From positions 6,658,576 through 6,722,575 of the forward strand of contig CM049309.1 in NCBI GenBank assembly GCA_026874595.1: a DNA stretch of 64,000 nt. Direction: 5' to 3'. Source of the DNA: Sipunculus nudus. Taxonomy: Eukaryota > Annelida > Sipuncula > Golfingiida > Sipunculidae. Shown here in pieces: positions 15,101 through 26,138 of the stretch; position 1 is the first letter of the stretch, and every line of letters starts with the position of its first letter. A model generated the notes under the pieces. That model saw only the letters and a list, made by a program, of their open reading frames with translations. It did not search any database and was not told the DNA's origin. The translations under genes and the position numbers were made by a program.

Positions 15101-18100
15101 ACTCTCCCCCAAAGGTGTTCGGACTCCATTCCTGAATGGAGGCTGAATGTTCCGGCTAATTAAGGTCAAGCCCGCCAAACTCGGTGAAACACGGTGAAAG
15201 TCTGGTCGAATGGTTGAACTTTATCCTAGCCGTCGTTAAAAATTCAAGCACTAGACTGTGACACAGATAATTGTAGCCTTGACTTACGAAGAACAACACT
15301 GTTCTGGATATCGACCTGTGACATCTTTTTAAGCATATATTCATCTTATTCTGACGACATACATTGTTCATAACTACATTCGTTGTAAGACAATTTCAGA
15401 CGGCATGCTCACAAATGAATGATTAAAGACGTATGCTTAGTAGAACTAGGCTTATATAAGCTCATTTATTTCTTTTTGTTTCCGTCTTTTGTCGTGTTCA
15501 CTCAACAGTATCGTAATGTGAAGAACAAATGCTCTAACGTTAGAGAGAACAAAAACACTTAAGAATGTGACGCTATCATGATGTCTGGACAGGGTTCGAA
15601 GTTTGCCGGCAGTATTAATCGAAGTCAGGCAAAATTCTGTCAGCATCTCCCCCCATCCCCCCCCCCCTACCCCATCCCCCGATTGCGTTATTGTTTAATC
15701 GAGCAAATATCGTATTCGCTGCTCAATAACAAAATGGTATACGTCATATATCTAATTATCGTGTGACCAACCCATAGTCGTGTAAAATATTAGTCTTCAA
15801 ACAAATTACGAAAACAGGTACTTAAATAAGAACAGGGCCAAGTAAAATTCTTTGGGATTCTTTATATTTTCTGCCCTCTTAATTTTCCGGTGGAAAATTT
15901 TGCTAATTGCGAGACTTTTTCTCGAATATGCATGCGGTCTTTCGCTTTCATTTGAGACATTTGTTGCAACTGGCCATTGATAAAACAAATATTCATTTTC
16001 CATTATATCAATTCTACGGCAGAAAAAAAACAGTATTAAAAGACATCTCCGTCTTTCAGGACTTTTTATCTCATTTTTCATTCATTATTACCCTGTTGTT
16101 TTAATGGAGGTAACCGCCGCCATTTTTTCATGAACTGGACAAATACACAAAATGTACATAACCTGGTTTGACTCGGTCAGAAGCTCCACTATAAAATATC
16201 CAGAAAATTAAGGTCTTCCATATTTATGTAGAAAAGGTATAAAAGGTAATGGTTGGGGTTAATAATCTGATATCACTGACAATGTTAGTCGCATCCGACT
16301 TTACACTTGGCTTTCTTGGTCTTTCGGACCAGCTCATGGTTGTAGATTTTCACATCTTGCCCGGAATCAGACCACCCTTGTGGTAAAGACTTTGATAAGG
16401 GTCCACTGCATGTGAGGGAGGCGGTCAGAAGGGGACGCGAACCCAAAAGTCCAAAAACATGAAACAAAGTGGAGCATGAACTATATTTTTCTATAATGAG
16501 AGGACTTGTTGACCTTTGATTTTAAAATAAAATAGAACAAATAATTCAACATTACAAAATCTAACGCCCCAGCAGCCTCCATTTGATTATTTGCGACACC
16601 TATAGTATAAGTCTTGAACTATAAAAACTATATGAAGAAGAAACGGGTTCATATGTTAAAACAAACCTCAATAATACAGGACTAATTGGTTAAAATATAA
16701 ACTTTTTTATTTAACATAGATTTTACAACTAGTTTTAATAACTATTACGAAGCAATCACTATCGGACAGTGGCGTTCGGTAGTCTGTAGGGGTGGAGTAA
16801 ACTGGAGGAAGTGGAGAAAACCAAACCACCGACCTTGGACCGGCTACTACGACCGGATCGAACCCATGCAGGTCACATGCGAAGAGAGAAGCGTTCTACA
16901 ACTCGAATGATTAGGCAAAAAAAAAATAAAATGTATGGTTCTCACGCCCTGCCCGTGTCAATTTTAACATCCCGCATCAAAAATTTTTATTTTTATTTTC
17001 GTCTTTCAAAAAGATCAAATAATACAATTTTGATCAGATTTCCTTTGTTATGTAGTGCTTTTACCTATTAAGCCATTTAATTATATTGTTTTCACGCTAT
17101 TCCTTGATCATATGACATTGTTATCGAAACATTCAAAACAGGTAAAAAATAAAAATATCCCCCGCCCGCACTGATTTCTGTAAAAAAAAGTGCCTAAGAA
17201 CCATACCTTATTTTCTCTCTGGCCTTAATATAAGGACCATGGTGAGGCTTTCCAGCGTGGTTGCCTGCCTTGAACGATATAATGTTGTCTAAAATCTGTT
17301 TAACCACATGTCAGGGCGTTGGGCGGACGACCACAACATCTCTCTCACTGAATTAAGGTAGTAGGTGTTTGGTAACGTGTTTATGATGGTAAAAAATGCA
17401 GAAACATATGTAGGAGCAGGCCGAGAAAATGGCGTCATTAGTGTGTTAATACAAACATTAACAGTATTTATCCATTTATATTAAAGGTTTTCATTTATTT
17501 AGACAATACTTAGTCCCCGATCTACTTACACACACACACATATATATATATATCATTACGTTATATATTGTCGGGCTTTGAAAAGTATAATTATTTGATT
17601 TTATTTAAGTTCATGACAAGTCTTTCGGGAGGTTATGGTAGGGGGTCTCCCCCCCCCCGGCTATATTGAGACAATTATAATATGTTATATAAAAAGGAGA
17701 TTTTAGGCACTTTTATCACACACAAAAATATGAGGAAATGCCATTCCACGTTTATAACTTGAAATCATATAATGTCATTCGACGTTTATAACTTGGAAAA
17801 ATATCTTCTTTCAAATGTTATGCTCGGGGTAAAATAATTTATATGTTGAATCTAACTAAAATTATCAAAATGTCGACGATGTCAAAATTATATATACCGA
17901 TAATGACGATAACAAAATAATAGGGTGTGTTAATTCCCATAGAGGATCCAGGAATTCCAGAACGGTGGAGGGGGGGGGGGGAGGGAGGCGGGCGCCGATA
18001 CTGGGTTGGCGGTTGATGAGTATTATGAAAACTAAGTTCTTGAATTATGCAATTAATTCTTTGTTATATATTTATCTATTGTCAGGTTTTGAAATATATA

Positions 18101-18933
18101 AATATTTGATTTTATTTAAGTTAATGACAAGTCTCCCCTCCGATATTGAGAACATTTTAAATATATTTTGTAAAAAGGACATTTTAGGCACTTTTATTAC
18201 ACACAAAAGTTATAAGGAAATGCCATTCCACGTTTATAACTTGCAAAATATCTTCTTTCAAATGTAATGCACGGGGGAAAAATAATTGATATGTTGAAGT
18301 CTTATAATAAACTTTGCATGCATTTCACTGGCTTCTGTGATCTTGGCAGCGCACAAGGCTCGGACAGCAGCGCACAGATCTTGAGTTCCAGAACTGGTAT
18401 CAGCAGAGGAGCCATGGAAATTTCCTGGTCCAACCCAGTCCTAGGGCTCCATTAGCTTACAGGATGACCGTGCCCCACCCACAGAAAAATGCTTCTTAAG
18501 GGTTTCCTCAGTGTTATGACCCAGTAGGTATAATAACGAAAAGACTCCCCCCTCATTATAGAAATATTTCGATGCTATCTTTACGGAGAAAATCGCAAAG
18601 CTGTTTATTTACATCCTCAGCTTATGAATAAGAAAGTAATAAACTGTGAATAACTTAATATTCTAATTCCTTATATATAGATACAAAAGAAATACGCAAA
18701 ATGAAAATTTATCACGAATAAATGGGAAAGGAAATAGATAACATGGGAGGTGTTACAGCTCAACGGGTGCCATTCCAACCCCCACCCCCCGTGGATCCGC
18801 CACTGAGTTCGAACAACACTGTGACATATGCCAGCTGTGGAATATCTCAAATGAATGGTACTTAATAATTATGTTTACCTGAATAAACCCCAAACAGGAG
18901 CATCGACCAAAGAATCAGATGATAGAACTTCAT
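3399..18933 (-). CDS. Gene B: secreted vWA-(TSP1)x3-vWA protein with charged tail (8 coding exons)
   Basis: Spliced model of 1851 coding bases, 616 residues. Order: signal peptide (1-19), vWA1 (20-213), TSP1 x3 (214-368), vWA2 (369-559), acidic-to-basic tail (560-616). All introns are phase 1. Both vWA domains keep DxSxS, so metal-dependent ligand binding is plausible here. It is the shorter tandem paralogue of gene A: same orientation, start codon 4.2 kb past the stop of A, same domain order, the same first and last TSP1 types. Intron 1 is 9.6 kb, against 1.3 kb in gene A. Uncertain points: the donor choice of exon 2, two weak donors (exons 3 and 6), and whether the last intron is removed. 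If it is not, the protein ends at 4435 with 606 residues. Role inferred as extracellular matrix or secretion component. Confidence 0.83.
4085..4335 (-). repeat. Interspersed repeat family R2 (copy 1)
   Basis: Shares with 54640-54965, 55240-55525 and 60795-61085 an ordered set of motifs: a GT/AC run, GGAATCTCATRAAATT, TTCGGGA, GATCCGGACC-like text, AAGGAATATTYACAAA, ACTTATGCA. Lies in the last intron of gene B. No coding capacity seen. Confidence 0.6.
4443..4577 (-). CDS. Gene B exon 7: acidic-to-basic tail
   Basis: 135 bases, acceptor AACAG. Starts ACKDSDSDDSDGPGDSDED, then NKNSKEQNNKKSSSMKKKGE. The end is GGAG before a strong donor GTACGT. If this intron is kept, the frame runs into TAG at 4437-4435, giving a short alternative C-terminus. 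Confidence 0.75.
5036..5570 (-). repeat. Interspersed repeat family R1 (copy 1), with CRE-like sites
   Basis: Inverted copy of the element at 9349-9953 and 33987-34500. Shared parts in order: a TTCATTCA/GAATAAT end, GCAACCAATC, TTTGCATAATTTGACAGA, a GGAGAAAGTATA-like stretch, TGACGTCA sites and GGGCGGAGCA. It fills most of the intron just past exon 6 of gene B. Confidence 0.7.
5621..6193 (-). CDS. Gene B exon 6: vWA domain 2
   Basis: 573 bases, phase 1 to 1. Reads DCERKMDLLFLLDSSSSVG with the DxSxS motif; SGGTHLKSAW holds the second Thr and ILVTDGMEDS the later Asp, so all three metal-site parts are present. Flanking Cys in DCERK and ETVCDLG. The donor GTTGGT is weak but keeps phase 1. It pairs with vWA2 of gene A. 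Confidence 0.87.
6453..6608 (-). CDS. Gene B exon 5: TSP1 repeat 3
   Basis: 156 bases, phase 1 to 1, acceptor GAGCAG, donor GTGAGC. Begins GSYGPWKDWSKCSQRCGGG; six Cys; ends NLQAC. Arg replaces Ser/Thr in the O-fucose motif. It was read directly across the splice sites; the longest open frames here are in other frames and are not the gene. Confidence 0.83.
6812..7022. repeat. Tandem duplication, 109-bp unit x2
   Basis: Two adjacent copies (6812-6920, 6921-7022), beginning TAGGAATGTTTTAAAG and ending ATCTATCGAAAACTT, with only a few differences. In the intron between exons 4 and 5 of gene B. Recent local duplication. Confidence 0.85.
7443..7598 (-). CDS. Gene B exon 4: TSP1 repeat 2
   Basis: 156 bases, phase 1 to 1, acceptor TACAG, donor GTGAGA. 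Begins GTYSEWSDWSECDQTCGGG; complete six-Cys TSP1; ends NKQKC. Related to exons 13 and 14 of gene A. Confidence 0.88.
8195..8347 (-). CDS. Gene B exon 3: TSP1 repeat 1
   Basis: 153 bases, one codon shorter than the other TSP1 exons, phase 1 to 1. Begins EWGDWGDWSDCSVECGTG with three Trp and ends DAGPC. Glu replaces Ser/Thr in the CxxS/TCG motif, so the usual O-fucose site is missing. The donor GTTTGT is weak. Partner of TSP1 repeat 1 of gene A. Confidence 0.83.
8717..9301 (-). CDS. Gene B exon 2: vWA domain 1 (intact MIDAS)
   Basis: 585 bases, phase 1 to 1. Reads ATSACSGKTDIAFLVDSSGS, with the DxSxS motif intact; the second metal Thr is in SSTNTASGL and the later Asp in IILTDGAS. Flanking Cys in SACSG and DTFCSTV. 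Two N-glycosylation sequons (NTS, NMT). The end chosen is GCAG before GTGAAT, which matches where gene A's vWA1 ends. A second in-frame donor (GTAAAA near 8672) would add about 15 residues. Confidence 0.87.
9349..9953 (+). repeat. Interspersed repeat family R1 (copy 2)
   Basis: About 600 bases, starting CTCAATCGCATATTCATTC and ending at GGGCGGAGCA...GGTCAATTG. Aligns by eye to 33987-34500 over most of its length. Contains TGACGTCA near 9748. It sits about 45 bases upstream of the acceptor of gene B exon 2, at the end of intron 1. Confidence 0.75.
11590..11815 (-). repeat. tRNA-related SINE-like repeat, family S2 (copy 1)
   Basis: On the minus strand a tRNA-like head (GGTTAGGGCACTG, then GTGGGTTCCCGTTC as a B-box-like stretch) is followed by a body and AAAGTCGCATGAGACTAACA, GATATCAGACTATAATCCC. 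The latter half matches 16235-16455. Confidence 0.5.
12075..12112. repeat. (TC)n microsatellite
   Basis: Uninterrupted CT repeat after a CCCTCCCTCCCT lead-in. Confidence 0.95.
16235..16455 (-). repeat. tRNA-related SINE-like repeat, family S2 (copy 2)
   Basis: Minus strand: TTTTGGGTTCGCGTCCCC (B-box-like), then GTGTAAAGTCGGATGCGACT, then GATATCAGATTATTAACCCC, matching the order in copy 1. Both copies lie in intron 1 of gene B in the same orientation. Confidence 0.5.
17560..18300 (+). repeat. Diverged direct duplication with a poly-G centre
   Basis: Segments 17560-17850 and 18060-18300 share TTGATTTTATTTAAGTT, TTTTAGGCACTTTTAT, GAAATGCCATTCCACG and TCTTCTTTCAAATGT in the same order. Between them lies a run of 12 or more G at about 17970. 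Probably two copies of one mobile element. Confidence 0.6.
18879..18933 (-). CDS. Gene B exon 1: signal peptide
   Basis: ATG at 18933; encodes MKFYHLILWSMLLFGVYS, a clear signal peptide. Donor GTAAAC, phase 1, joins ATSACSGKTD of the vWA exon, with likely cleavage near the join. An acceptor-like TTTTTAG at about 18990 upstream of the ATG suggests the 5' leader may itself be spliced. A TATA-like CATAAAAGG lies at 19156-19164; neither leader form can be settled from sequence alone. Confidence 0.75.
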
Positions 18934-21210
18934 AATGGTAGCCGGAAGTGACGTAGTAACTCAGACTGGTACCGCTGCCGTCAATATACCTAAAAATCAA
19001 ATAAATTGTCTTATTCCACTATCTTGACATGTCTCATTTTCTGAATAAAAGATTTTGCTGATTGTTGTTTGTCAGCTGGACGTGTAATATTATTTATGTT
19101 TAAATACTCGTGACATATATGTTTGATACATTATAGATGTGTCCGCTCACCAAGCCTTTTATGACCTCTTCTTGTTGAACAGGTTTAACTTATACGGCTA
19201 AAACGTATGTCTTAATTATCTGTTGTGTTTTTCTTAATAATTTGCGAGGCAAACGTGACATGCGACAATCGTGTCTCATCCCTTGTTGGACATGCATGCT
19301 GGGATATCTTTATCCGATAGGTTCTTATAAGACTGACAGCCCGTTCTATGACCGCCCGCTGTCTTCAGCTCATCATAGACTTCCTTCACCCTGACTTTCT
19401 CTCGCTTCTGCTGTTCAAGATTGATATAAACGCTCAGCCTACTTGTACACACAATATGAATAGTAGTTGACACACATCCATATTCTTCTTGATTAGTTCA
19501 GATTCTGTATGTCGGAAATAATGATGGAGCAAGTCTATTGCATACACAAAGGTTGCGACTTTCGTTGGGCATACAATCGGAAAATTGAGTGTTTGTCCAT
19601 TTATAAATGACGCGTAAAACATCGCAGGGAATCAGTCTGCAAGAAACAGGTGTTGTTCTTGTCCTTAGGCTTTAAATTCACGTTTACTTATTTCCACGTG
19701 GATTTGTTGTGGTTAGCATTGCACCCAGAACATAGAATTCTCCCTGATGTGATTGGCTAGCGCAAGTGGGACGTCGGGGAATTTATTTTGTCATGAAATG
19801 GACTCAATACTCGCAAAATCTATTTTAATAAACGTATTATAAATAATATGTGACAAAATAATTGGATTTGGTATTCGTTTGATTGACCTTGAGTCATTTC
19901 AGAGGTATTTTAAGAGCGTTGGTTCTATGTATCGGACAATGGTTTAACAATTTTTTTTAAAGAAAGATGTACTAGAGGCGTCAGTCGTGGAAAACAGATG
20001 TCGCTAGGGTCACGAAAAAGGTCTTTGGAATACATTCATTATTTTTTGTTGGTTGGTTGGTTATCAGGTAAGTTTGTTAGAACGAAATTTGATGAAAGTA
20101 AGAGGGTTAGGATCACAACCTAACAAACCATTTAATTATTAAGGTTTTCTGGATCACAATATGATTTTAATTTAAAAGATTTTTCAGCATTTAAAAAAAA
20201 CGACAATATCTTTTTTTTCCTAATGAGAGCCAAGACCATTCACCTAATGAGGAGCCGCCTTTGGTTCAGATAGCAGAGCTCACATGTGATACAACCATGG
20301 AGTAGGGGGACAATGACACGTTTGTGTATCTCATACCAAATTTGATAATGGTCCTTTATCAGCTAACAATCCAGAATTGATTCCATATGAAATTATTATC
20401 AATATCCACCTATGTTTGCAGGCTGAACGATGATTTCTGACCATGACAGTATAAGTATATTAAATTACTTACTTGGAAGTAACTTCACAACGTACCACTC
20501 ATCTACCATGTGCCGACTGATTATGGTATCCCGTAATACAAAACTTTTATGTTTATCCCAAACGTCCATCACTTTGAAAAAAATATGTGTTTTGTGACAC
20601 TTCTGGAATCTAATTAATTATGTCCTTTATAAATGCTGTTACTTTGAGGCATGCTGTGAAGCCATTTAAAATAAACAGACCGGTTACTCTGGGCTTCGTG
20701 ACGCTTGGTGATTCAGTGCTATAAAATATTTTTTGGATGAAAAGTATATTCAATGAAAAACACCTCGTGAGCTCTAAGTTAGCAACTCATAGATGTCCTT
20801 TCAAAATATAAATCACGTTTAGGTAGAATTAGGGCACGCCGTTACCAAAAACATATGCGTACATACATTAAATCAATGGCATCACCGTATTATAAGCACA
20901 CCCACTGTTTCGCTTGTGTCCGAGAGTAAGCACAGCTAAAAGTTCCCATACAGCGGCTTGGTAGTATGAAGATGAGCTATATTTGAAATAAGGCTAATAC
21001 TGGAAATTGAAATTCAGAATTTTCCCAACCAAGGGATAATCAAAGACTTTGATTGGTCCGAAAGGAAATTTGTCTAAATGATATTTTTTGTATTGTGGAA
21101 TTCTGTGCTTGTGTCAACTGAGGCACAAACAATGTAAAAATATATTTCCCGGGGGATCATATAGTGAGGCCGCTAACCTAAGGAAAGAAATCAAGGGACG
21201 GTGAAAAACA

Positions 21211-21585
21211 GTGGAGTCAATTTAGGGGCGCCATATATACCCCCACTTTTTAGCATGTGGGGATGAATTATGTAACCCCCCCCCCCGAAATTCAGATAAT
21301 ATTTATATATTGGAAATGAAATATATCATTATTAGAATTATGCACTTTAATTCAATTTCTGAGTTTAATATGAAATATTTTATACCTAAACCTGATTTAG
21401 AAATAACATATACTGGAAACAGAGTACTTTATTTTCTTAAACCTTATACTTAATTGTAATATATATAAATGTTTCACACAGACAATAAAAAAGGTGTCTA
21501 TACATATACAGTGTGTGTATGTGTGTGTGTTTGAAAAAAAGTTGCGAGTCACCCCCCCCCCCCCTTGAAGACAAATTGACGCCAC
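21211..21585 (+). mobile_element. MITE-like element, family M1 (copy 1)
   Basis: About 375 bases bounded by inverted ends: GTGGAGTCAATTT at the left and AAATTGACGCCAC at the right. Inside: GGGGATGAATTATGTAA, a poly-C run, a (TG)n run and a second poly-C. No ORF of interest. Same layout as 22240-22645. Confidence 0.6.
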
Positions 21586-22239
21586 TGGTGAAAAACATTT
21601 TAAAAAATTTATAAGCTGTATTGGTAGTGAGTAGGTGTAGGTAGTTAACAAGCATTCTGTTGAAAAACTAGTCAGTGCTTTTCATAATTAATAAAAGATT
21701 TATCTTCTATATTTACATTTTAACTACAACAACAATTGAAAGGGCTGTTGGTGTGCGTGAGCGTCTGTGTATGACTGATGGTGTGTGTGAGTGTACGTGA
21801 TGGCGTGTGATGTGTGTGTTTTTTTTTCGTAATATCTGATAATTACAAATTAATAAAACACAATGAAGTATATTTATAAGAATATAATATATCAAAATCA
21901 AGTAGTTAAAAGATAATCAAAATCACGTACATGCAGTTTCTAAAAGAAGCCATGAGTTGCTCAATACAGTCTAAAATAACAAAAACGCACTATTTGCAAG
22001 TTATGTTCCAATATATTAAACATTTCTTTAAAAATGACAGAAGATGTATACTTATAAATGTTTATCGAAACAGAAGCGCATTTACTCCATCATCATAGCA
22101 TTTTGATATATACAAGGATACACAAGGGATGCGTATTTATATGAATATAATTTGAATTTATCTTGTTAAGGCGATACTTTACGCCATCCAGTCATATAAG
22201 TGATAACATGGCTCACCGGAATGTAGCGAAACTCATGGG

Positions 22240-22541
22240 CAGGGGCGTCAATATAGGCGGGATGTGGGGATATATCCCCCCCCCCACTATTTTAAGCAAG
22301 GAGGGAATGGTCAATGTAATCAACCCCCCCCCCCCCTTGATATTTAGAGAAAATTATCTATACATTGGACATGAAATATATTGATAATTAAAATTATAGA
22401 CTTTGGTTCACTATGACAGATTATATATCTCAACCCCTTTCAAAGCTACGATATTCTCTAAACATACCTAACTTTTTAAAATCGTATACTTTTTTGTTGT
22501 AATAATATTTGAAATGCGTCACACAATATAACAGAAAGTGT

Positions 22542-22590
<49 letters not shown>

Positions 22591-22645
22591 TGTGTGTGTG
22601 TGTGTTTTAAAAAAGGGTCCCAATTTTGGATATATTCCACGCCTG
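22240..22645 (+). mobile_element. MITE-like element, family M1 (copy 2)
   Basis: Starts GGGGCGTCAATATAGGCG and ends TATTCCACGCCTGC, with the same internal order as copy 1: two poly-C runs, GAAATGAAATAT-like text, CACACAATATAACAG, then (AT)n and (GT)n (22543-22605). Confidence 0.6.
22543..22605. repeat. (AT)n(GT)n microsatellite
   Basis: About 22 AT units followed by GT units, inside MITE-like copy 2. Confidence 0.95.
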
Positions 22646-23172
22646 CTAGTCGAGTCACTAATGAGTGCTCAGGCACTTTAATCACTTGAGGCCCTTAAAA
22701 GGGATAACAAACAGAAAAACTTGATTTGCTAATCACAAGCCACTTCAAACAGAAATAAATAATGCAAATCGACTGTCTATAAACAAGGAGTGATGAAATT
22801 TATGATTATACAGTTTATGCTAAAATTAAGTAATTTTCATAAACAAGGTCAGGTGTCCTTTTAGTGATACCCTGGTATAACTATTTCATTTTTCATTATT
22901 CATTAAGAAAGGACGCAACAGCAAGGCGAACTTTAACAAAGTAGAGAAATGACTTAAAATTTTGACTCTAATACTACTTCAACTTATCGTATCGTGTATT
23001 GTTTCGTGTAAAAAGTATCGCGATATGTATAGTATCGTTAGATATTGTATCCTTACACCCCTAGACCTTATTGATACATCACTCATTACTCTTTGTTAAG
23101 TACGTATGACCATATAGGACACTTAGTAATTAGTCTGTTAGTGCCTTTGCTTTTGTCCAATCACATCTAACG

Positions 23173-23429
23173 CTAACGGTCACTTTCATCAGAGTCTCGC
23201 CCGGATTTGTCTCCTTTCCCTTTAGACATTTTCCCTTTTTTCTTATTTCCCGTCTCCTTCTGCTTTTTCTTCTTCTCCTGTTCCTTTCCCTTTTCCTTTT
23301 TTACCTTCTCTGGTATTTTCCCCTTCGACTTAATGTCCTTTTTCTTTTTCTTCCCTTTTATCCCAGAGTCATCCTTTTCCTTTTTCACCTCCGTTTTCCC
23401 AAATTCATCGCTTCCATCTGAATCCGAAT
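23173..23429 (-). CDS. Gene A exon 17: acidic block then lysine-rich tail, stop
   Basis: 257 bases from acceptor TTGCAG to TAG. It starts DSDSDGSDEFGK, passes through about 60 residues dominated by Lys with Glu and Gly (for example KGKKKKKDIKSKGK), and ends SGRDSDESDR. No Cys and no hydrophobic stretch, so it is expected to be disordered. On a secreted protein such a tail suggests binding to polyanions (sulphated sugars, acidic matrix proteins) or mineral; that is inference. Confidence 0.8.
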
Positions 23430-25789
23430 CTGCAATCAATTACAAATTCATAAATCTCCAAGCGTTTTAAAATAATGAGCCGTAAAACACGCCTTGACGG
23501 GCAGCTGTGTTCGACTGGTAAGCCTACTTATTGTTTTGTGACACAAGTCATTCAGGGAAATGCACGGCAATGGCAAGCCATCGATATTGTGGTAAACATC
23601 CGGTAATTTTAGCATAATGGCTATCAATGATGAATTAACACGAAAGAAAACATCTGATCTCACAAACTAAGGTGTAAATTGTCCCTGTAGTAAATGTCAT
23701 TTTTTGTGAAGCGTACATGTTGGCTTTGATCAAGAAGCCCGTGTGATACATGCTTTTATTTATATGGTCAGAAATTTTAAAACAAAAACTTTCAGAGGGG
23801 TTTATAAATATGCTGAATTACAACGGAATTTTCCAGCACATGGTAAGTGTTGTTAAAAAGTACACACACATATAAAACAACTGATCTGATTTATTTAAAG
23901 TGACAGCATACCTGTTGATTATGAGGTGCCGCCAAAAAGACGGGAAAAAATTTAATCCTCATCGAGCAAAACAGTGTAGTTCTCGTTATTACTAAGCGTG
24001 GCTCTCTGGCATCTCTATAGACTCTCTCTTATGTCAGATAATCAGGAAGGCGCTATGTCAAACTAGCCTTAATATCCTATTGTAGATTGATGTTTACCAT
24101 GGTATTCATCTGATCAATAATTTATTTCCAGTTTACTCCTTGTTTTATTATTACATTGCAATTTCATTCGGTTGCCCATTCAGATAGTTCACCTGTTTTG
24201 TAAATCTTATTTGAGAAAATGGTCCTGATTTGCCTTAAAAAACATATTATGAAGTTGTATTACGCACCTTTCTTGGAGCTCCCTTCTTCGCACACTGAAA
24301 GAATGATAAATCAAGTATGATTTTCTAGTCGTACACGTATATTTTGTAAGATTAAAAGGGAAACTTCATCACTTGGAACACATGGAGAAGGGTGAATTCT
24401 CGTTTAATCATGAGTTTGTCATTGGTCGTGTATGCATATTGTTATACTAAATTGGATAAATTAGATATGTACTAATTTGGATAACCTAGAAATGTATTCA
24501 CGAAATAATCCTGAAGGGTAGAACTATATATATAACTTATAAATTTAAATTTCGGAAATACGAATGGTGAAACACACACTAACATTAGTTTCTGACTTAA
24601 ATAAGGGCTGGAAACTAAACAAATCTAGGCCATATACAGGGAAAATGCGTATAAACTACTCCGGATAGCGCCATTACAGTCCATATTTTCAAAATGTTTC
24701 TACAATATGGCAAGGGAAACCCCCCTCCAACACACTTTTTTTTCAATCGGTTGTTTCTATAAACACACTAAAAATAAAAGTCCTAAGTCTTGAAAGACTT
24801 TTCTTATCTCTACGTGCGACTGCTTTTTTCCAATATCGTTGTTGTGTGTTTCAAGTTTATTATAGAAGTACCTATTATAAAATTATAGAAAGATCCCAAC
24901 TGGTGTAATACTGACCTAGATTGTCTAGCGCATCACACATTCTTTCCAGAATGGTCAAACTCAATGTCTGGTTCTGAATCAAGCTATTCACTCGAAACAC
25001 CCACTCTTGCTTGCTTGCGAAGGCCTTCAATTGGATAGGGTCATCATTTTGTCCAATCCCTATAGACATAACCCGGACACCAGCTTTTCCTAAGTGCTTC
25101 ACTTCTTTAAACGCCTTCGAGAATTCCGAGTTGTCCATCCCGTCTGTGATCAAGAAACAGAAATTCTTCACTTCCCCGCGGTCGCCTTTTTTCTGGGTAA
25201 ATACACTCTTCCGAACAAGGCGGAACGCGTCTCGAAGGTTGTTTTTCCCGCTGTCATAAGGGATCGAAGAGATGAACTGGATTGCGCCAACCTTTGAAGT
25301 GAATTTATTTAAATGGAATATAACTTGTGCTCTGGTAGAAAACCGAACAAGCGCTATTCGGGCTAACCCAGTCGAAATTGGCAGTCCTCTGATGAATTCG
25401 GAAACGAAATTTAACATCCTCTGCCATTTGGCGCTACCTACCGACGCTGAGGAATCTAACACGAAGACCAACTCAACTGCCTTCCTGCACTCTGAAAGTA
25501 TGTAAAATTTACTATCAAGGTATCTTCAAAACATCAGTAACAAGTGAAAGATCGTACGATTTGCTATGTATACTTAATATTAGATACAGATCTTTTAGAT
25601 ATTTAGATTCAGAAATTTAGTTTAAACTTAGTTAATTTCAAAATTGGACAGATCAGCTTGACTACTAATATACAATTTCCCCTTTCCATGAAACAACGTG
25701 TGGCTAATCAAAAATCTTGAGAACAAGCATGAAACACACGATAAAGGTATATATGATGTAATGAGGTGCAAAAAGCGTTGCTCGCACAC

Positions 25790-25828
<39 letters not shown>

Positions 25829-26091
25829 TTGTTGTTGTTGTTGTTGTTTTTGTTGTTGTTTTTGTGGCGTCTCAGGCCGTTGGAGCTCAACAACACATGA
25901 TGTTGACCTCATCCTTTATTTTTTTTACAGACTGTGTCGTAGCTCGTAGCTTATAATGGCAGATGGCGCTACCGCCATAACATTGCTCTGATAAAATCAA
26001 GTTTTTGCAGTTGTCAAATTTGTATTAAAATTGTTATTATTATTATTGTTATTATTATTACATAATGAAGCATTTGGAGCTATACACACAT

Positions 26092-26138
<47 letters not shown>

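Larger units (their letters stand above)
9302..18878 (-). other. Intron 1 of gene B (9.6 kb)
   Basis: Separates the signal peptide exon from vWA1. Holds repeat R1 at its 3' end, two S2 SINE-like copies, a (TC)n run at 12075-12112, poly-C and poly-G runs, and a diverged direct duplication (17560-17850 and 18060-18300). No TSP1 or vWA exon was seen inside it. Confidence 0.6.
18990..23172. other. Intergenic region between gene A and gene B
   Basis: 4.2 kb between the stop of A and the leader of B, so it should hold the 3' end of A and the promoter of B. Contains two MITE-like copies and several poly-C runs. No exon recognised. Confidence 0.55.

Noticed and set aside
23207-23470. 87-codon plus-strand frame rich in Phe and Ser
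   Set aside because: Antisense of the lysine-rich tail exon (AAG/AAA read as CTT/TTT).
25628-25912. Poly-Asn/Gln and poly-Leu/Cys frames
   Set aside because: Translations of the (ATT)n(GTT)n microsatellite.
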